A DNA stretch of 32,284 bases from Peptococcaceae bacterium BRH_c23 (GCA_000961805.1 LADV01000063.1:1-32284); one strand, 5' to 3'. Positions 16,050 to 24,630 are shown, counted from the stretch's first letter. The notes: a model not told the origin generated them from the sequence alone. Program-made: numbers and translations.

Positions 16050-16081
16050 ACTTCAGAAGGAGTTAAAACTCCACCTGAAGT
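16050..16081 (-). repeat. palindromic repeat, copy 2
   Basis: ACTTCAGAAGGAGTT and AACTCCACCTGAAGT pair across 16050-16081. The reverse complement matches the repeat at 10372-10409 with a 6-bp deletion and one substitution, and the match extends into the flank (GGAAA..TTACTTCAGG). It lies between the convergent lipoprotein and anti-sigma genes. Confidence 0.7.
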
Positions 16082-16106
16082 AAGTTTCCAATCTGCTTAG
16101 ATACCT

Positions 16107-17615
16107 TTACCTCGGGTCATACCCGATCACTGTCCAAATTCCGCTTTGGTCCTGACGGATTAACCGCTTAACGTAAACAGTTTTGACTGGACCCTCGGAG
16201 ATTTGAATTATGGCGTCTGTTCCTGTGTTAGCCGAGACGGTGAGCGAGCCGTAATCAATCGGTGGGTCACCAGTGATCCCATTAGGTGAGATTTGCAGTA
16301 TGGCAAAGGTAAAGGCCACTTGCATGGGGTCGATTTGCCAGGGACTACTTCCAGCGTCAACCTGTTGTTGGTTTCGCTTGACTATATCCATGTCAATCTC
16401 GACTTTAACAGAAGGTTGATCAGGTAGATCTTGGTTACCCTGAGGGATAACCAGATTATTCACCAATTGTTTTGCAAATTCCTCAGATCTTTGTCCCTGC
16501 ACTTGGATTTCCAAACCATTTTGCTGCCACCGGAGGCTATTCGGTAAAACTTCTAACGGACCTCCCGCTGCCTGTCCAAGGGCAGCCAGAGGAGAGCGGA
16601 CGAAGGGGGCGGTTTGTTTGGATTCAGTTACAATCGTATCCTCAAAATCAAAGATGATTCGGTTAGGGGAGGCAAAGAGTCGCTGAGGTTTTTCGCTGAG
16701 TTCGAGCGGAGTAAAGCCACTTAGCGCAATTGCTTCAGATAGGGTATCTACAGGTTTGTCTGGATTTTGATCGACTATCCGATACTCTTTAGGCGGGGTG
16801 TAGCTGAAGGTTGTGTCTGGAATTTTGACGTTCGTTTCAAGAGTCACAAACGTATAGGTCGTTTGGATTGACTTTTGCATTGCGGTCTGAAGCTGGACCG
16901 GCATATGAGTTTCTGGATCGATCCATAGATAATAGGGTAAACCGCCAGGGGGAGTAATCTCTAGGCGAGTAGCAGTGCGACCTACGATGGAGTCTTGCCC
17001 AACAATTCTATGGGAGTACTGCTGGGCTTTTGTTGCTTCTTTCTGTAAGTCGAAATCACGCGGATCTAGGTAAATGGGGAGTAAAGTGATTTCCTTACTT
17101 TTCGAATCGCTCCTCCAACGGAGTTCACCGTTATTAACCGTTACCATTCCCTCTTCGCTGCTGGTAGCGTATTTATTATTTTCAGACCAAATCTCGATTC
17201 GTTGGATGATTTGATTTTCACCCAAGGCATTTGTACTGACCTTTTCTAGGATTCCGTGATAATTCTGAAGTTGTTTGACCGACTGTTCCATGGCTAAGAC
17301 AAGATCTTTATTCCTATTAGACCAAGGAGAAATCAAGAAAACAATGACTAAGATACTTGCGACGAGTGCACTCCATGGTAAAAATCCCCTCCGAGGATTA
17401 GACCTTTGTTGAAGATTTTGGTGTAATTCATGGGAGAATTCTTCGCGGAGTTCTGGAACTGGACGAAGGCTTTTGATTTTTCTAGTCAGGGATTGAAGTT
17501 CGGCTACATCTTGATGGGTGCTTTCGTTAGGCTGCTGTTCTAGATTTAGAGTATTGATAAAATCGTCTAACTCTTGCTCCGGAGACTTTTGAGCAAAGTT
17601 GTCATTTGTTTTCAT
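16107..17615 (-). CDS. anti-sigma-like membrane protein with LolA-like outer domain
   Basis: About 502 aa. The first 75 residues are charged and cytoplasmic, a single membrane segment (FLPWSALVASILVIVFLIS) lies near residues 78-97, and the rest faces outside. The outer part contains a LolA/outer-membrane-lipoprotein-carrier-like region (LAMEQSVKQLQNYHGILEK to TFSYTPPKEYRI) and an unassigned C-terminal 190 residues. It follows an ECF sigma gene by 7 nt, the usual sigma/anti-sigma order, so it is likely the regulator of that sigma factor. I use ATG at 17615. TTG at 17621 sits closer to GGAGG, and ATG at 17648 lacks a ribosome site. Confidence 0.75.
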   Translation of the reverse strand: MKTNDNFAQKSPEQELDDFINTLNLEQQPNESTHQDVAELQSLTRKIKSLRPVPELREEFSHELHQNLQQRSNPRRGFLPWSALVASILVIVFLISPWSNRNKDLVLAMEQSVKQLQNYHGILEKVSTNALGENQIIQRIEIWSENNKYATSSEEGMVTVNNGELRWRSDSKSKEITLLPIYLDPRDFDLQKEATKAQQYSHRIVGQDSIVGRTATRLEITPPGGLPYYLWIDPETHMPVQLQTAMQKSIQTTYTFVTLETNVKIPDTTFSYTPPKEYRIVDQNPDKPVDTLSEAIALSGFTPLELSEKPQRLFASPNRIIFDFEDTIVTESKQTAPFVRSPLAALGQAAGGPLEVLPNSLRWQQNGLEIQVQGQRSEEFAKQLVNNLVIPQGNQDLPDQPSVKVEIDMDIVKRNQQQVDAGSSPWQIDPMQVAFTFAILQISPNGITGDPPIDYGSLTVSANTGTDAIIQISEGPVKTVYVKRLIRQDQSGIWTVIGYDPR

Positions 17616-17622
17616 TATCAAT

Positions 17623-18132
17623 TTATCCTCCGTTCTTTTCTGTGACATGAAATAAATCTCTTAAAGCTTGGAGAGCTCTATACTGTAAACCACGAATGGC
17701 ATCTTCACTACGTTCCATTCGTTCCGCGGTTTCCTTGCGCGAATACCCTTCAATAATGCGGAGTTCTAAAACCTGTTTATACTGTTCAGGGAGTTGGTTC
17801 ATTAGCTCTTGTACCAAGGATCGAGTGACCCAATCTTCTTCGCTGGCAGAAACATCTTCGGATAGGGTGTGATCCTCCATCTGGCTACCGGATTTTTGCC
17901 AGTGGCGATATCGATCGTAAATAAGATTACGAGCGACCTTTTTAAGATAGGGATAGGGTGGAAAACTCTTTGAGTCTTTCCTCAGACAACGGAAATAAGT
18001 TTCTTGAGTAATGTCTTCGGCCTCTTCTCGATTCTGGAGAAGCGCGTATGTGAAACTGTACAGTTTCGAAACCGTTTGTTGGTACCACTTTTCCATGTAT
18101 TGCTCATTAGATGGGCTTATCTTCGTGGCCAC
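17623..18132 (-). CDS. ECF-type RNA polymerase sigma factor
   Basis: A 169-aa sigma-70 family protein with only regions 2 and 4. Region 2 spans about 20-85 (LYSFTYALLQNREEAEDITQETYF). Region 4 spans about 105-165 (LPEQYKQVLELRIIEGYSRKETAERM). GTG at 18132 follows GAGGAGGTG. It is cotranscribed with the membrane protein downstream, its probable anti-sigma. A sequence TGACGTTTT on the minus strand near 18182-18174 could be a -35 for self-activation, but I could not define the -10. The genes it controls are not evident here. Confidence 0.9.
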   Translation of the reverse strand: MATKISPSNEQYMEKWYQQTVSKLYSFTYALLQNREEAEDITQETYFRCLRKDSKSFPPYPYLKKVARNLIYDRYRHWQKSGSQMEDHTLSEDVSASEEDWVTRSLVQELMNQLPEQYKQVLELRIIEGYSRKETAERMERSEDAIRGLQYRALQALRDLFHVTEKNGG

Positions 18133-18207
18133 TTCTTCACCTCCTCATGAACTAAAAACGAAAAAGAAACTAAAACGTCACGCTTAAAGAAATTCTTTCT
18201 AGAGGAT

Positions 18208-18277
18208 TTACTTTAATAAGGAAAAAATGTATACTATAAAACATTGACCGCTAAATAGTTTAGAACTAAACTATTTA
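18208..18277 (+). promoter_or_regulatory. marR promoter with perfect palindromic operator
   Basis: TTTACT (18208-18213), a 16-bp spacer and TATACT (18230-18235) form a promoter. Just past the expected start, TAAATAGTTTA (18252-18262) and TAAACTATTTA (18267-18277) make a perfect 11-bp inverted repeat with a 4-bp spacer. That is the expected layout of an autoregulated MarR repressor. Confidence 0.75.
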
Positions 18278-18295
18278 AGCATAAAGGAGTAGGAC

Positions 18296-18724
18296 ATGGC
18301 AGATCGTCGAGAGTTGTTGGAGTTATTCTATAATATCTTGAGAAGAATGAAGAAAGAGTGGAATAAAGAACTCCAGCATGGAATTAACCATTCCCAATAT
18401 CTGATTTTAAAAACCCTTAAACATTCTGGTCCTCAAAAAGCCAACGAACTGGCTGAGGCGATTCAAATGACACCAGGTGCGATTACGGGAGCCTCAGATA
18501 AACTGGTCTCTGAAGGCTATGCCGAGCGCAAAGGAGCAATGAAAGACCGCCGAGTCGTTTATTTGGAAATCACTGATCAAGGTGAACATATCTTGGAATC
18601 TATGATTGAGAATCAAAAGAAAGCAACGGAGAGGTTTTTTGAAGGGTTATCGGATGAAGATATCAGTCATCTCATTCGGATTTACCATCAAATTTCGAAT
18701 AACCTGGATCAGCAAGCTCCCTGA
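18296..18724 (+). CDS. MarR-family transcriptional regulator
   Basis: A 142-aa winged-helix dimeric repressor. The HTH lies near 50-75 (KANELAEAIQMTPGAITGASDKLV) and the wing near 77-100, with the family DRR motif at KDRRVVYLEIT. Ribosome site AAGGAG. The perfect palindrome 19-44 bp upstream is its likely operator. The drug-exporter gene 87 bp downstream is its likely partner. Ligand unknown. Confidence 0.92.
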   Translation: MADRRELLELFYNILRRMKKEWNKELQHGINHSQYLILKTLKHSGPQKANELAEAIQMTPGAITGASDKLVSEGYAERKGAMKDRRVVYLEITDQGEHILESMIENQKKATERFFEGLSDEDISHLIRIYHQISNNLDQQAP

Positions 18725-18811
18725 GTCAACAGGCTAGCTGTTATAAGAACCTAGAAAAAGATAAGATTTAAGGGATAGAAAGAGGCAAAAATTACGGAGG
18801 AGAAGAATTCA

Positions 18812-20456
18812 ATGGAAGAGTTATCTTATCAGCGCAAAGTCACGATTATGATTGCAATTGTGGTAGCAATGTTCTTTTCTTCGATTAATCAAACAATCGT
18901 TGGCGTGGCCTTGCCTCGCATTATCGCCAAACTCGGTGGCATGGATTATTACACTTGGATTATCTCGATCTACCTATTAACCTCGACGATCTCTACGATA
19001 CTGGTCGGAAAACTCTCAGACATCTATGGTCGAAAGCCATTTATTTTATCAGGAATAGTAATTTTCATGATCGGAGCTTTTTTCTCCGGCACCTCTACTG
19101 ATATTATTCAACTGATTATTTACCGCGGAATTCAAGGGGTAGGGGCTGGAATTATCATGGCTACAGCCTTTACTGCCATCGGAGATTTATTCTCCCCCCG
19201 GGAAAGAGGACGATGGTCAGGACTTATGAGTGCTGTTTTCGGAATATCCAGTATCCTTGGACCAGTCTTGGCGGCTATATCGTCGATCATATGGACTGGC
19301 ACTGGGTATTTTGGTTTTTCCTTCCCCTCGGGTTTCTTGCCTTTTTCATGATACTATTTCTGTTTCCTAAAGTGCAGCGACGAGAAACAGAGTCAATCGA
19401 TTATCTAGGTTCCTTATTTCTAACCCTGACCATAGTCCCCCTGCTTCTCGCATTCTCCTGGGCAGGAACAAAGTATGCTTGGGGATCGTCTCAAATCTTA
19501 GGATTATTTCTATTCACAGTTATATCTTTAGCTCTTTTTATCTATACAGAGACCAAGGTGAAAACTCCAGTCCTTCCTCTATACTTATTTAAGAATAGAG
19601 TGGTAGTTCTATCTAATAGTATTGGTTTTCTTATGTTTGCAGGAATGATGGGTGCTCTAATGTATATGCCGTTTTATATACAAGGAGTTATGGGCGTTTC
19701 GGCAACCTATGCTGGCTATGTCGCAATGCCGATGTCTTTAAGTATGTTTACAGTGAGTGCCTATGCAGGACGTCGGATGACTAAGACGGGTAAATACAAA
19801 AATATGGCTCTCCTCGGAACCGCCATTATGGTCTTGGGCATGCTGCTCATGACTGTCATGAACAGCATCCCAGTGGCTGCGCTCAGTATGTTTATATTCG
19901 GTTTTGGTCTCGGACTGGGGATGCCTGTCTTCATGATCGCAGTCCAAAATTCGGTCGATTCAAAGGATCTGGGAGTGGGTACAGCTTCCGTGCAATTATT
20001 CCGTAACCTTGGCGGAACGATTGGTATTGCTGTGATGGGAACCATTCTATCCTCAAGCATTGCACGCAAAATGACAGGAGTTGCCGCTATTGGTGATAGT
20101 ATCAATTCGTCAGCTTTAGATCCAGCGATGGCTGATAAGCTAGCCCAATTCCAAAATCCCCAGATTCTTCTTGACGGCCCAAACTTCTTGAGATTCAAAA
20201 TATCTTGCCAGCTCCGATACAGTCAGTATTTACACAACTCATTGAAGGGTTACGGGAGGCTTTAGCTGCTTCCTTAGCTAATGTCTTTTTAGCCGGAGCC
20301 ATCGTCTTGGTTGTGGCGTTCATACTGACCTTCTTCCTTAAGGAAGTGCCGCTTCGCACCTCGGTTAATTACGTAAGGAATGAGAGCGAGAGAGAGCGGA
20401 AAGATCATGCTATACCAATGAAATCCCTTAACATCAAAGCAAAGTCAGAGCTTTAA
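18812..20456 (+). pseudogene. DHA2-family (EmrB/QacA) multidrug MFS exporter with two frameshifts
   Basis: The intact protein would be about 545 aa with 14 membrane segments. The first frame (18812 to about 19270) ends family-like sequence at GISSILGPVL. The second frame resumes at GGYIVDHMDWHWVFWFF and runs to about 20180. The third resumes at KLLEIQNILPAPIQSV and ends at 20456. Each shift is explained by one lost base in a short homopolymer: GGG read as GG near 19270, and the CCC/AAA run near 20178-20183. Motif C, GISSILGP, and the loop motif GKLSDIYGRKPFIL are present. Ribosome site GGAGGAG. Either a real pseudogene or sequencing error; both shifts being single-base losses in short runs of one base leaves error open. 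Confidence 0.85.
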
Positions 20457-20569
20457 TTCTCTGCATTTTCAGAGTGAGATTATAGCCTCAGCTCTAGGAA
20501 TATTTACGAAAGTAAGAAGAATTAAAAAGAGGTATAATACTAAAAGAAAAGTTGTATGGGGGAAGTGTG

Positions 20570-20851
20570 ATGGATAGATTCATACTCATTCTACTTGGAA
20601 TCGTGGTACTCTTTTCATTTATAACATACCTACTATCGCGGGTATCAATAGGTGGTAAGCCAGTCAAATATTCACCAGCTTTACTTTGCTTCTTGGCTGG
20701 GTTATATTATCTTTACCTAGCGAAGACGGTGCAGGTTGGATTTGCGGATCTAGCTAATGCGATTTTCTCAATGATGTTTTTCACAGGCTTTGTAGCAGGA
20801 TTAGGGATGGCTTTAATCTTAGATTTTGTAGTGCCTCGATTTAAATCTTAG
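20570..20851 (+). CDS. small membrane protein, three helices
   Basis: A 93-aa hydrophobic protein starting at ATG 20570 with GGGGGAAG 5 nt upstream. The frame is open from 20552, but that start lies before the ribosome site. Membrane segments lie near 3-22, 36-51 and 64-85. It vaguely resembles the YesK-like small proteins of Bacilli, which is not a firm assignment. TATAAT at 20533 may be its -10. A terminator follows at 20886. Confidence 0.6.
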   Translation: MDRFILILLGIVVLFSFITYLLSRVSIGGKPVKYSPALLCFLAGLYYLYLAKTVQVGFADLANAIFSMMFFTGFVAGLGMALILDFVVPRFKS

Positions 20852-20885
20852 TATACGCGAAATTGTAGTTAAGACACTTAGCAGG

Positions 20886-20913
20886 GTCCGTTACCGGGTG
20901 GTGACGGACTTTT
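20886..20913 (+). terminator. Rho-independent terminator
   Basis: GTCCGTTACC (20886-20895), loop GGGT, GGTGACGGAC (20900-20909) with one wobble pair, then TTTT. Confidence 0.8.
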
Positions 20914-21094
20914 CTGTATCTCTTGAGATTAATCACAGACATCCTTAAATTGTGCTCATTATGATCAACCCCACAGTATTGACCTACAAATGATAGTTGA
21001 GGTAGTTACCTCTTCTAGTATTTGCTTTTTCAGGGCACGATAAATCTTGAGAGATATTGTCAAGGTGAGGCACAGTTAAAGGAGTATATGCTAA

Positions 21095-21688
21095 ATGAAA
21101 AATCAAAACAGTAAGCTTTCTATCGGAATAGCTGTCTTGTTTGAGATAATTCTAATACTTACAGCTATCGTTAGTATTGCAACAAGTCAATGGAAGAATG
21201 TAGCTTTGACATTACTTGCTATGGCATGTCTCATTCTTCCTTTTCTAATTACTCGTATTGCAAATATAAAAAATCTAGTACTTCCTTCAAGCTTTCAAAC
21301 CATAATGTTAATATTTATCTTTCTTGCTCAATACTTGGGCGAAATTAAGAAATTCTATTTATACCTTTGGTGGTGGGATTTATTTCTTCACGCAATATTC
21401 GGGAGCTTTGCGGTTATCATTGCCTTATATTTAATTAAAGGGACTATCCGAAAGGAACCAGAAACTAGTGAACAGAGGTTTATACTTTTTAATCTAGTAT
21501 TTGCATTTAGCTTTTCAGTTTCCTTAGGTACTTTATGGGAGATGTTCGAGTTTATAGGGGATTACTTCTTTAAAGCAAATATGGTTAAGGGTGGACTTGA
21601 AGACACCTCCAGCGATCTTCTTATAAAGATTTTGGCAGCCTTTATTACTTCGGTAATATGCTATTATCGCAGTTTGAAAAAACATTAA
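21095..21688 (+). CDS. DUF2238-like multi-pass membrane protein
   Basis: A 197-aa protein with about six membrane segments. The conserved features WWWDLFLHAIFGSF, LGTLWEMFEFIGDYFF and GLEDTSSDLLIKILAAF match the DUF2238/YjdF-like membrane family, which has no known biochemical role. The conserved His, Trp, Glu and Asp residues near the membrane face suggest metal or substrate binding, but this is a guess. Ribosome site AAGGAG. Confidence 0.65.
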   Translation: MKNQNSKLSIGIAVLFEIILILTAIVSIATSQWKNVALTLLAMACLILPFLITRIANIKNLVLPSSFQTIMLIFIFLAQYLGEIKKFYLYLWWWDLFLHAIFGSFAVIIALYLIKGTIRKEPETSEQRFILFNLVFAFSFSVSLGTLWEMFEFIGDYFFKANMVKGGLEDTSSDLLIKILAAFITSVICYYRSLKKH

Positions 21689-21699
21689 AAAAATACCTA

Positions 21700-21730
21700 T
21701 TTACATTGACGTAGCGTAAAGGTGTATAGT
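21700..21730 (+). promoter_or_regulatory. MerR-type promoter with 19-bp spacer
   Basis: TTTACA (21700-21705), a 19-bp spacer and TATAGT (21725-21730). The spacer holds a dyad (TTTAC / GTAAA, with ACCT and AGGT outside). Over-long spacers are the hallmark of promoters that MerR proteins activate by untwisting DNA. The gene downstream is a MerR regulator. Confidence 0.8.
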
Positions 21731-21754
21731 TATTTTTGTCAGGAGGTGAAACAC

Positions 21755-22519
21755 ATGGAATACACAGTGCAAAAGTTAGCTCAGATGGCAGGGGTCAGCA
21801 GCCGAACTCTGAGATATTATGATGAAATAGGAATTCTTAAGCCGGCAAGAATTAACTCGTCAGGGTATCGAATTTATGGGCAAGCTGAGGTTGATCGGTT
21901 GCAACAGATTCTTTTTTATCGAGAGCTTGATGTGAGCTTAGAAAGCATTAAAGATATTGTAACCGCGCCATCGTTTAACGGAGTACAGGCACTGAGAGAA
22001 CACCGTGAGAAGCTTCTTGATAAACGAGAGCAATTGGAGACGTTGATTTCCAATGTAGAAAAGACCATTGTGCTTACCGAAGGGAGAATTAATATGAAGG
22101 ATAAAGAAAAGTTTGAAGGCTTTAAACAAAAGCTTGTAGATGACAATGAGGCTAAGTACGGCAAAGAGATCCGTGAAAAATATGGGAATGAGACGGTTAA
22201 TAAGTCGAATCAAAAAGTTAAAGGAATGTCGCAAGAGCAATATGATGAGGTGACGAAGCTTGCTGCAGAGGTTATCGAAACCCTTCATGCTGCGTTTAAA
22301 ACAGGGGATCCTGCTGGTGAATTAGCCCAAAAAACAGCTGAACTCCATCGCCAGTGGTTGTGTTTTTATTGGGATAGCTACTCGAAAGAAGCACACGCTG
22401 GACTAGCTCAGATGTATGTCGACGATCCGAGATTTACGGCATATTATGATGAAAAACAACCAGGTGCCGCAGAATTTTTAAGAGATGCCGTCCACATTTA
22501 TACGGGATTTAATAAATAG
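21755..22519 (+). CDS. MerR-family regulator with TipAS ligand-binding domain
   Basis: A 254-aa TipAL/Mta-like activator. The N-terminal winged HTH (YTVQKLAQMAGVSSRTLRYYDEIG) spans residues 3-70, a coiled-coil dimer helix about 75-115, and the C-terminal TipAS domain about 130-250 (AELHRQWLCFYWDSYSKEAH). TipAS domains bind thiopeptide-like or other hydrophobic drugs. ATG 21755 follows AGGAGGTGA, and the in-frame upstream start at 21722 lies within the promoter. Its own promoter has the 19-bp spacer, so positive autoregulation is likely. No transporter gene follows directly. Confidence 0.92.
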   Translation: MEYTVQKLAQMAGVSSRTLRYYDEIGILKPARINSSGYRIYGQAEVDRLQQILFYRELDVSLESIKDIVTAPSFNGVQALREHREKLLDKREQLETLISNVEKTIVLTEGRINMKDKEKFEGFKQKLVDDNEAKYGKEIREKYGNETVNKSNQKVKGMSQEQYDEVTKLAAEVIETLHAAFKTGDPAGELAQKTAELHRQWLCFYWDSYSKEAHAGLAQMYVDDPRFTAYYDEKQPGAAEFLRDAVHIYTGFNK

Positions 22520-22529
22520 GTTGTAGGTA

Positions 22530-22555
22530 AGAGGCCGCGAACGCGGCCTCTTTTT
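22530..22555 (+). terminator. Rho-independent terminator
   Basis: AGAGGCCGC (22530-22538), loop GAAC, GCGGCCTCT (22543-22551) then TTTT. Very GC-rich stem. Confidence 0.92.
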
Positions 22556-22707
22556 ACTTTTAGAATAGAGTCTTCCTACTCCTTGACTAAGGTCCGATAT
22601 AGTTCAATTGTCTGATTTGCTACACATACATTATGCTATGCCTGACAGTGGCACGGAATTCGTATCGTTAAACAAAGGGCAGGTCGTTCATTTTCTAGGC
22701 AAAATAG

Positions 22708-22737
22708 TTGCATAAAGTATGCTGTTAGGATTATGAT
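22708..22737 (+). promoter_or_regulatory. probable promoter of the acetyltransferase gene
   Basis: TTGCAT (22708-22713), an 18-bp spacer and TATGAT (22732-22737) lie 45 bp before the start codon. A small inverted repeat GCATA-3nt-TATGC (22710-22722) overlaps it. Confidence 0.4.
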
Positions 22738-22782
22738 TCTTTTGTTGATAAATGAGCCATCATCAGAGGAGGCTGGGAGAAA

Positions 22783-23349
22783 ATGAGAACGAGTGGATTT
22801 ACAATAACAGAAGGAAAGAATGCCGATTTGTCAAAAATAATAAGTCTTTATAATGAACTCAATACTACCCTTGAAAAAGGTGTAAATTATCCCTCGTGGA
22901 AAAAGCATGTTTACCCTAATGAGGAAACAGCTATTGAAGGAATTACCACTAATACGCTCTATGTCATTAAGGATAATGACCGTGTTATCGGTTCAATTAT
23001 CCTTAATCACTGCCAATACGAGGCCTACAAAAAGCTGCAGTGGACTGTAAATGCTGAGAATAATGAGATAATTGTCGTACATACCCTCGCTGTACATCCG
23101 GACTATTTCGGGTGTGGGATTGCAATGATGCTTATGAAGTTTGCGGTAGATTTGACATACAAGAAAAGAATGAAAGCTATTCGGCTTGATGTATCGGTGA
23201 ACAATCACCCTGCTATTAAACTATATGAAAAGTGCGGATTTACTTTAGTAGGTGAAGTAGACCTCGGGCTGAATATTCCAGGGTTGGAGCTCTTTAAATG
23301 TTATGAGAAGGCGATACTGCCATTCGAATTTGAGGTGGAGTCTGATTGA
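22783..23349 (+). CDS. GNAT-family N-acetyltransferase
   Basis: A 188-aa acetyl-CoA-dependent acyltransferase. Motif A is VHTLAVHPDYFGCGIAMMLMKFA (about 105-127), with the CoA loop in FGCGIA where Q/R-x-x-G-x-G/A is usual. Motif B includes NHPAIKLYEKCGF near 145-157. The N-terminal WKKHVYPNEETA resembles uncharacterised clostridial members. The substrate is unknown. Ribosome site GGAGG. Confidence 0.88.
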   Translation: MRTSGFTITEGKNADLSKIISLYNELNTTLEKGVNYPSWKKHVYPNEETAIEGITTNTLYVIKDNDRVIGSIILNHCQYEAYKKLQWTVNAENNEIIVVHTLAVHPDYFGCGIAMMLMKFAVDLTYKKRMKAIRLDVSVNNHPAIKLYEKCGFTLVGEVDLGLNIPGLELFKCYEKAILPFEFEVESD

Positions 23350-23446
23350 TTAAAAGATTAGAATCGATGATACCTCGTATGGAAGTATTAAAACAGCGGC
23401 AAGGGAAGAATCATTTTAATGGGACGTTATTGTCCTTGATGCAGAA

Positions 23447-23510
23447 GGCCCATCGACGATTGAGAAGATCGTCAATGGGCCAGTAGATTATGGCTTTCTG
23501 GACAGAAAGC
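23447..23510 (+). other. two adjacent stable hairpins, possible structured RNA
   Basis: GGCCCAT-c-GACGAT (23447-23460) pairs with ATCGTC-a-ATGGGCC (23468-23481), 13 pairs with one mismatch. GCTTTCTG (23493-23500) pairs with CAGAAAGC (23503-23510). There is no T run after either, so a simple terminator is not obvious. Remnant, small RNA or acetyltransferase 3' end are all possible. Confidence 0.4.
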
Positions 23511-23660
23511 AGACCACGGGGATAGGTGTATTGTCTTTGAAATTACATAATTAAGCAGCTTTATTAACATACTTATTATATTAAGGTCAAAGAGGTTCTA
23601 GGTAGAAACTGAGTTTTGCCATAGCGTTTATATTCTAAGAGCAGAAAAGGAGGAAGAACT

Positions 23661-23819
23661 TTGAACCATAAGCAGAATAAAATATCTAAACAAGTCGCTG
23701 AAACGAACTCGACTCATGCTCGTAAAGATTCTCCCATCTCCAATACAACAGAGAAAGAACGAGACTCAATAATTCCAACCAAGGATAAAAGTCCAGATGA
23801 TCTAGAAATTCTCGATTAA
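23661..23819 (+). CDS. small hydrophilic protein, 52 aa
   Basis: TTG at 23661 follows an ideal AAAAGGAGG (23645-23653). The product is highly charged, rich in Ser, Thr, Lys and Asp, without hydrophobic segments, and ends in DDLEILD. It is followed within 55 bp by a 22-bp hairpin that could end the transcript. The family is unknown. The composition suggests an intrinsically disordered or sporulation-type small protein, but nothing proves it. Confidence 0.6.
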   Translation: MNHKQNKISKQVAETNSTHARKDSPISNTTEKERDSIIPTKDKSPDDLEILD

Positions 23820-23873
23820 TGGCTGATTTGAGGTTATTACGAATGATAAAGCCTAATATAATCCGACTATAAG

Positions 23874-23923
23874 GTACAAGACAAGGCTAGAAGCGTATTA
23901 TCGCTTCTAGCCTTGTCTTGTAC
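23874..23923. terminator. 22-bp perfect hairpin
   Basis: Positions 23874-23895 and 23902-23923 are exact inverted copies around a 6-nt loop. The following sequence is ATGTATTATTTAATT, without a solid T run. It is likely a transcription end for the small ORF or an RNA-stability element. Confidence 0.6.
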
Positions 23924-24090
23924 ATGTATTATTTAATTAGGATTGGCATTTCCTTTGAACAAATTATGGGTTTATCTTTAGAAGATTTGTAATTAGTTTC
24001 CTAAAGAATACAGGTAAGTTATAATAAATACAGTATCAACTGCTCGCTGGGCTTAGAAGACAACTAAAATAAGGTGGTATGAAAAATACA

Positions 24091-24630
24091 ATGAAAATAG
24101 TTGCGATTGGAGATTCAATTACTGAAGGGTATCCCTTTAGTAAGCAGGAGTCTTGGGTGGAACATTTAGCTCAAGAACTGAAATGCCATGTGATAAACCA
24201 AGGGATTTGCGGGGATTTCACAAGCGGCATGTGTGCGCGTTTCCGCCGGGATGTACTTGAGTATGCTCCGACCCATGTTATTATTCTTGGTGGTGCTAAT
24301 GATGCTTACGAAAGGATCCCCCTGGAAAGTGTAAGCTCGAATTTTAAGGTAATGGAGAAATATTGTAGGCACAACGGGATGATCCCTATTTTAGGGTTAC
24401 CTACTCCGTCCTTATTACCAGAAGAAGAACAATTCCTGACTGAATACCGGAATTGGTTGAACAGCTATGCGGTTGAAAAAGGCATTAGTTTAATAGATTT
24501 TTATTCTCCATTTCTAAACAGGATAAAGGTCGGTCAGAGTGCGCAACTATTCGTTGATGACGTCCATCCTAGTATCGAGGGTTATGCTTTGATGGGAGAA
24601 ATAGCGGTCCGAAGGTTGAAAGGCTTATGA
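24091..24630 (+). CDS. SGNH/GDSL-family hydrolase
   Basis: A 179-aa serine esterase of the TesA/arylesterase fold. Block I is AIGDSITEG with the nucleophile S9, block II glycine in NQGICGD, block III GGAND, and block V DDVHPS with the Asp-His pair near residues 161-164. All four blocks are intact, so it should be active on an ester or acyl substrate, likely cytoplasmic because there is no signal peptide. The family normally starts at MKIVAIGDS, so I use ATG 24091. ATG 24079 lies directly against the AAGGTGGT ribosome site and would add four residues. Confidence 0.85.
   Translation: MKIVAIGDSITEGYPFSKQESWVEHLAQELKCHVINQGICGDFTSGMCARFRRDVLEYAPTHVIILGGANDAYERIPLESVSSNFKVMEKYCRHNGMIPILGLPTPSLLPEEEQFLTEYRNWLNSYAVEKGISLIDFYSPFLNRIKVGQSAQLFVDDVHPSIEGYALMGEIAVRRLKGL

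Larger units (their letters stand above)
23350..24078. other. intergenic region with hairpins and one small ORF
   Basis: It contains two adjacent hairpins (23447-23510), a 52-codon ORF with a strong ribosome site (23661-23819) and a 22-bp perfect hairpin (23874-23923). The rest shows nothing I can name. Confidence 0.6.

Noticed and set aside
19738..20198. Minus-strand ORFs inside the exporter gene
   Set aside because: Shadows of conserved membrane-protein sequence on the plus strand; no ribosome sites.
22649..22668. TGGCACG resembling a sigma-54 -24 box
   Set aside because: Ten bases after GG there is GT instead of the essential GC, so it is not a -24/-12 promoter.
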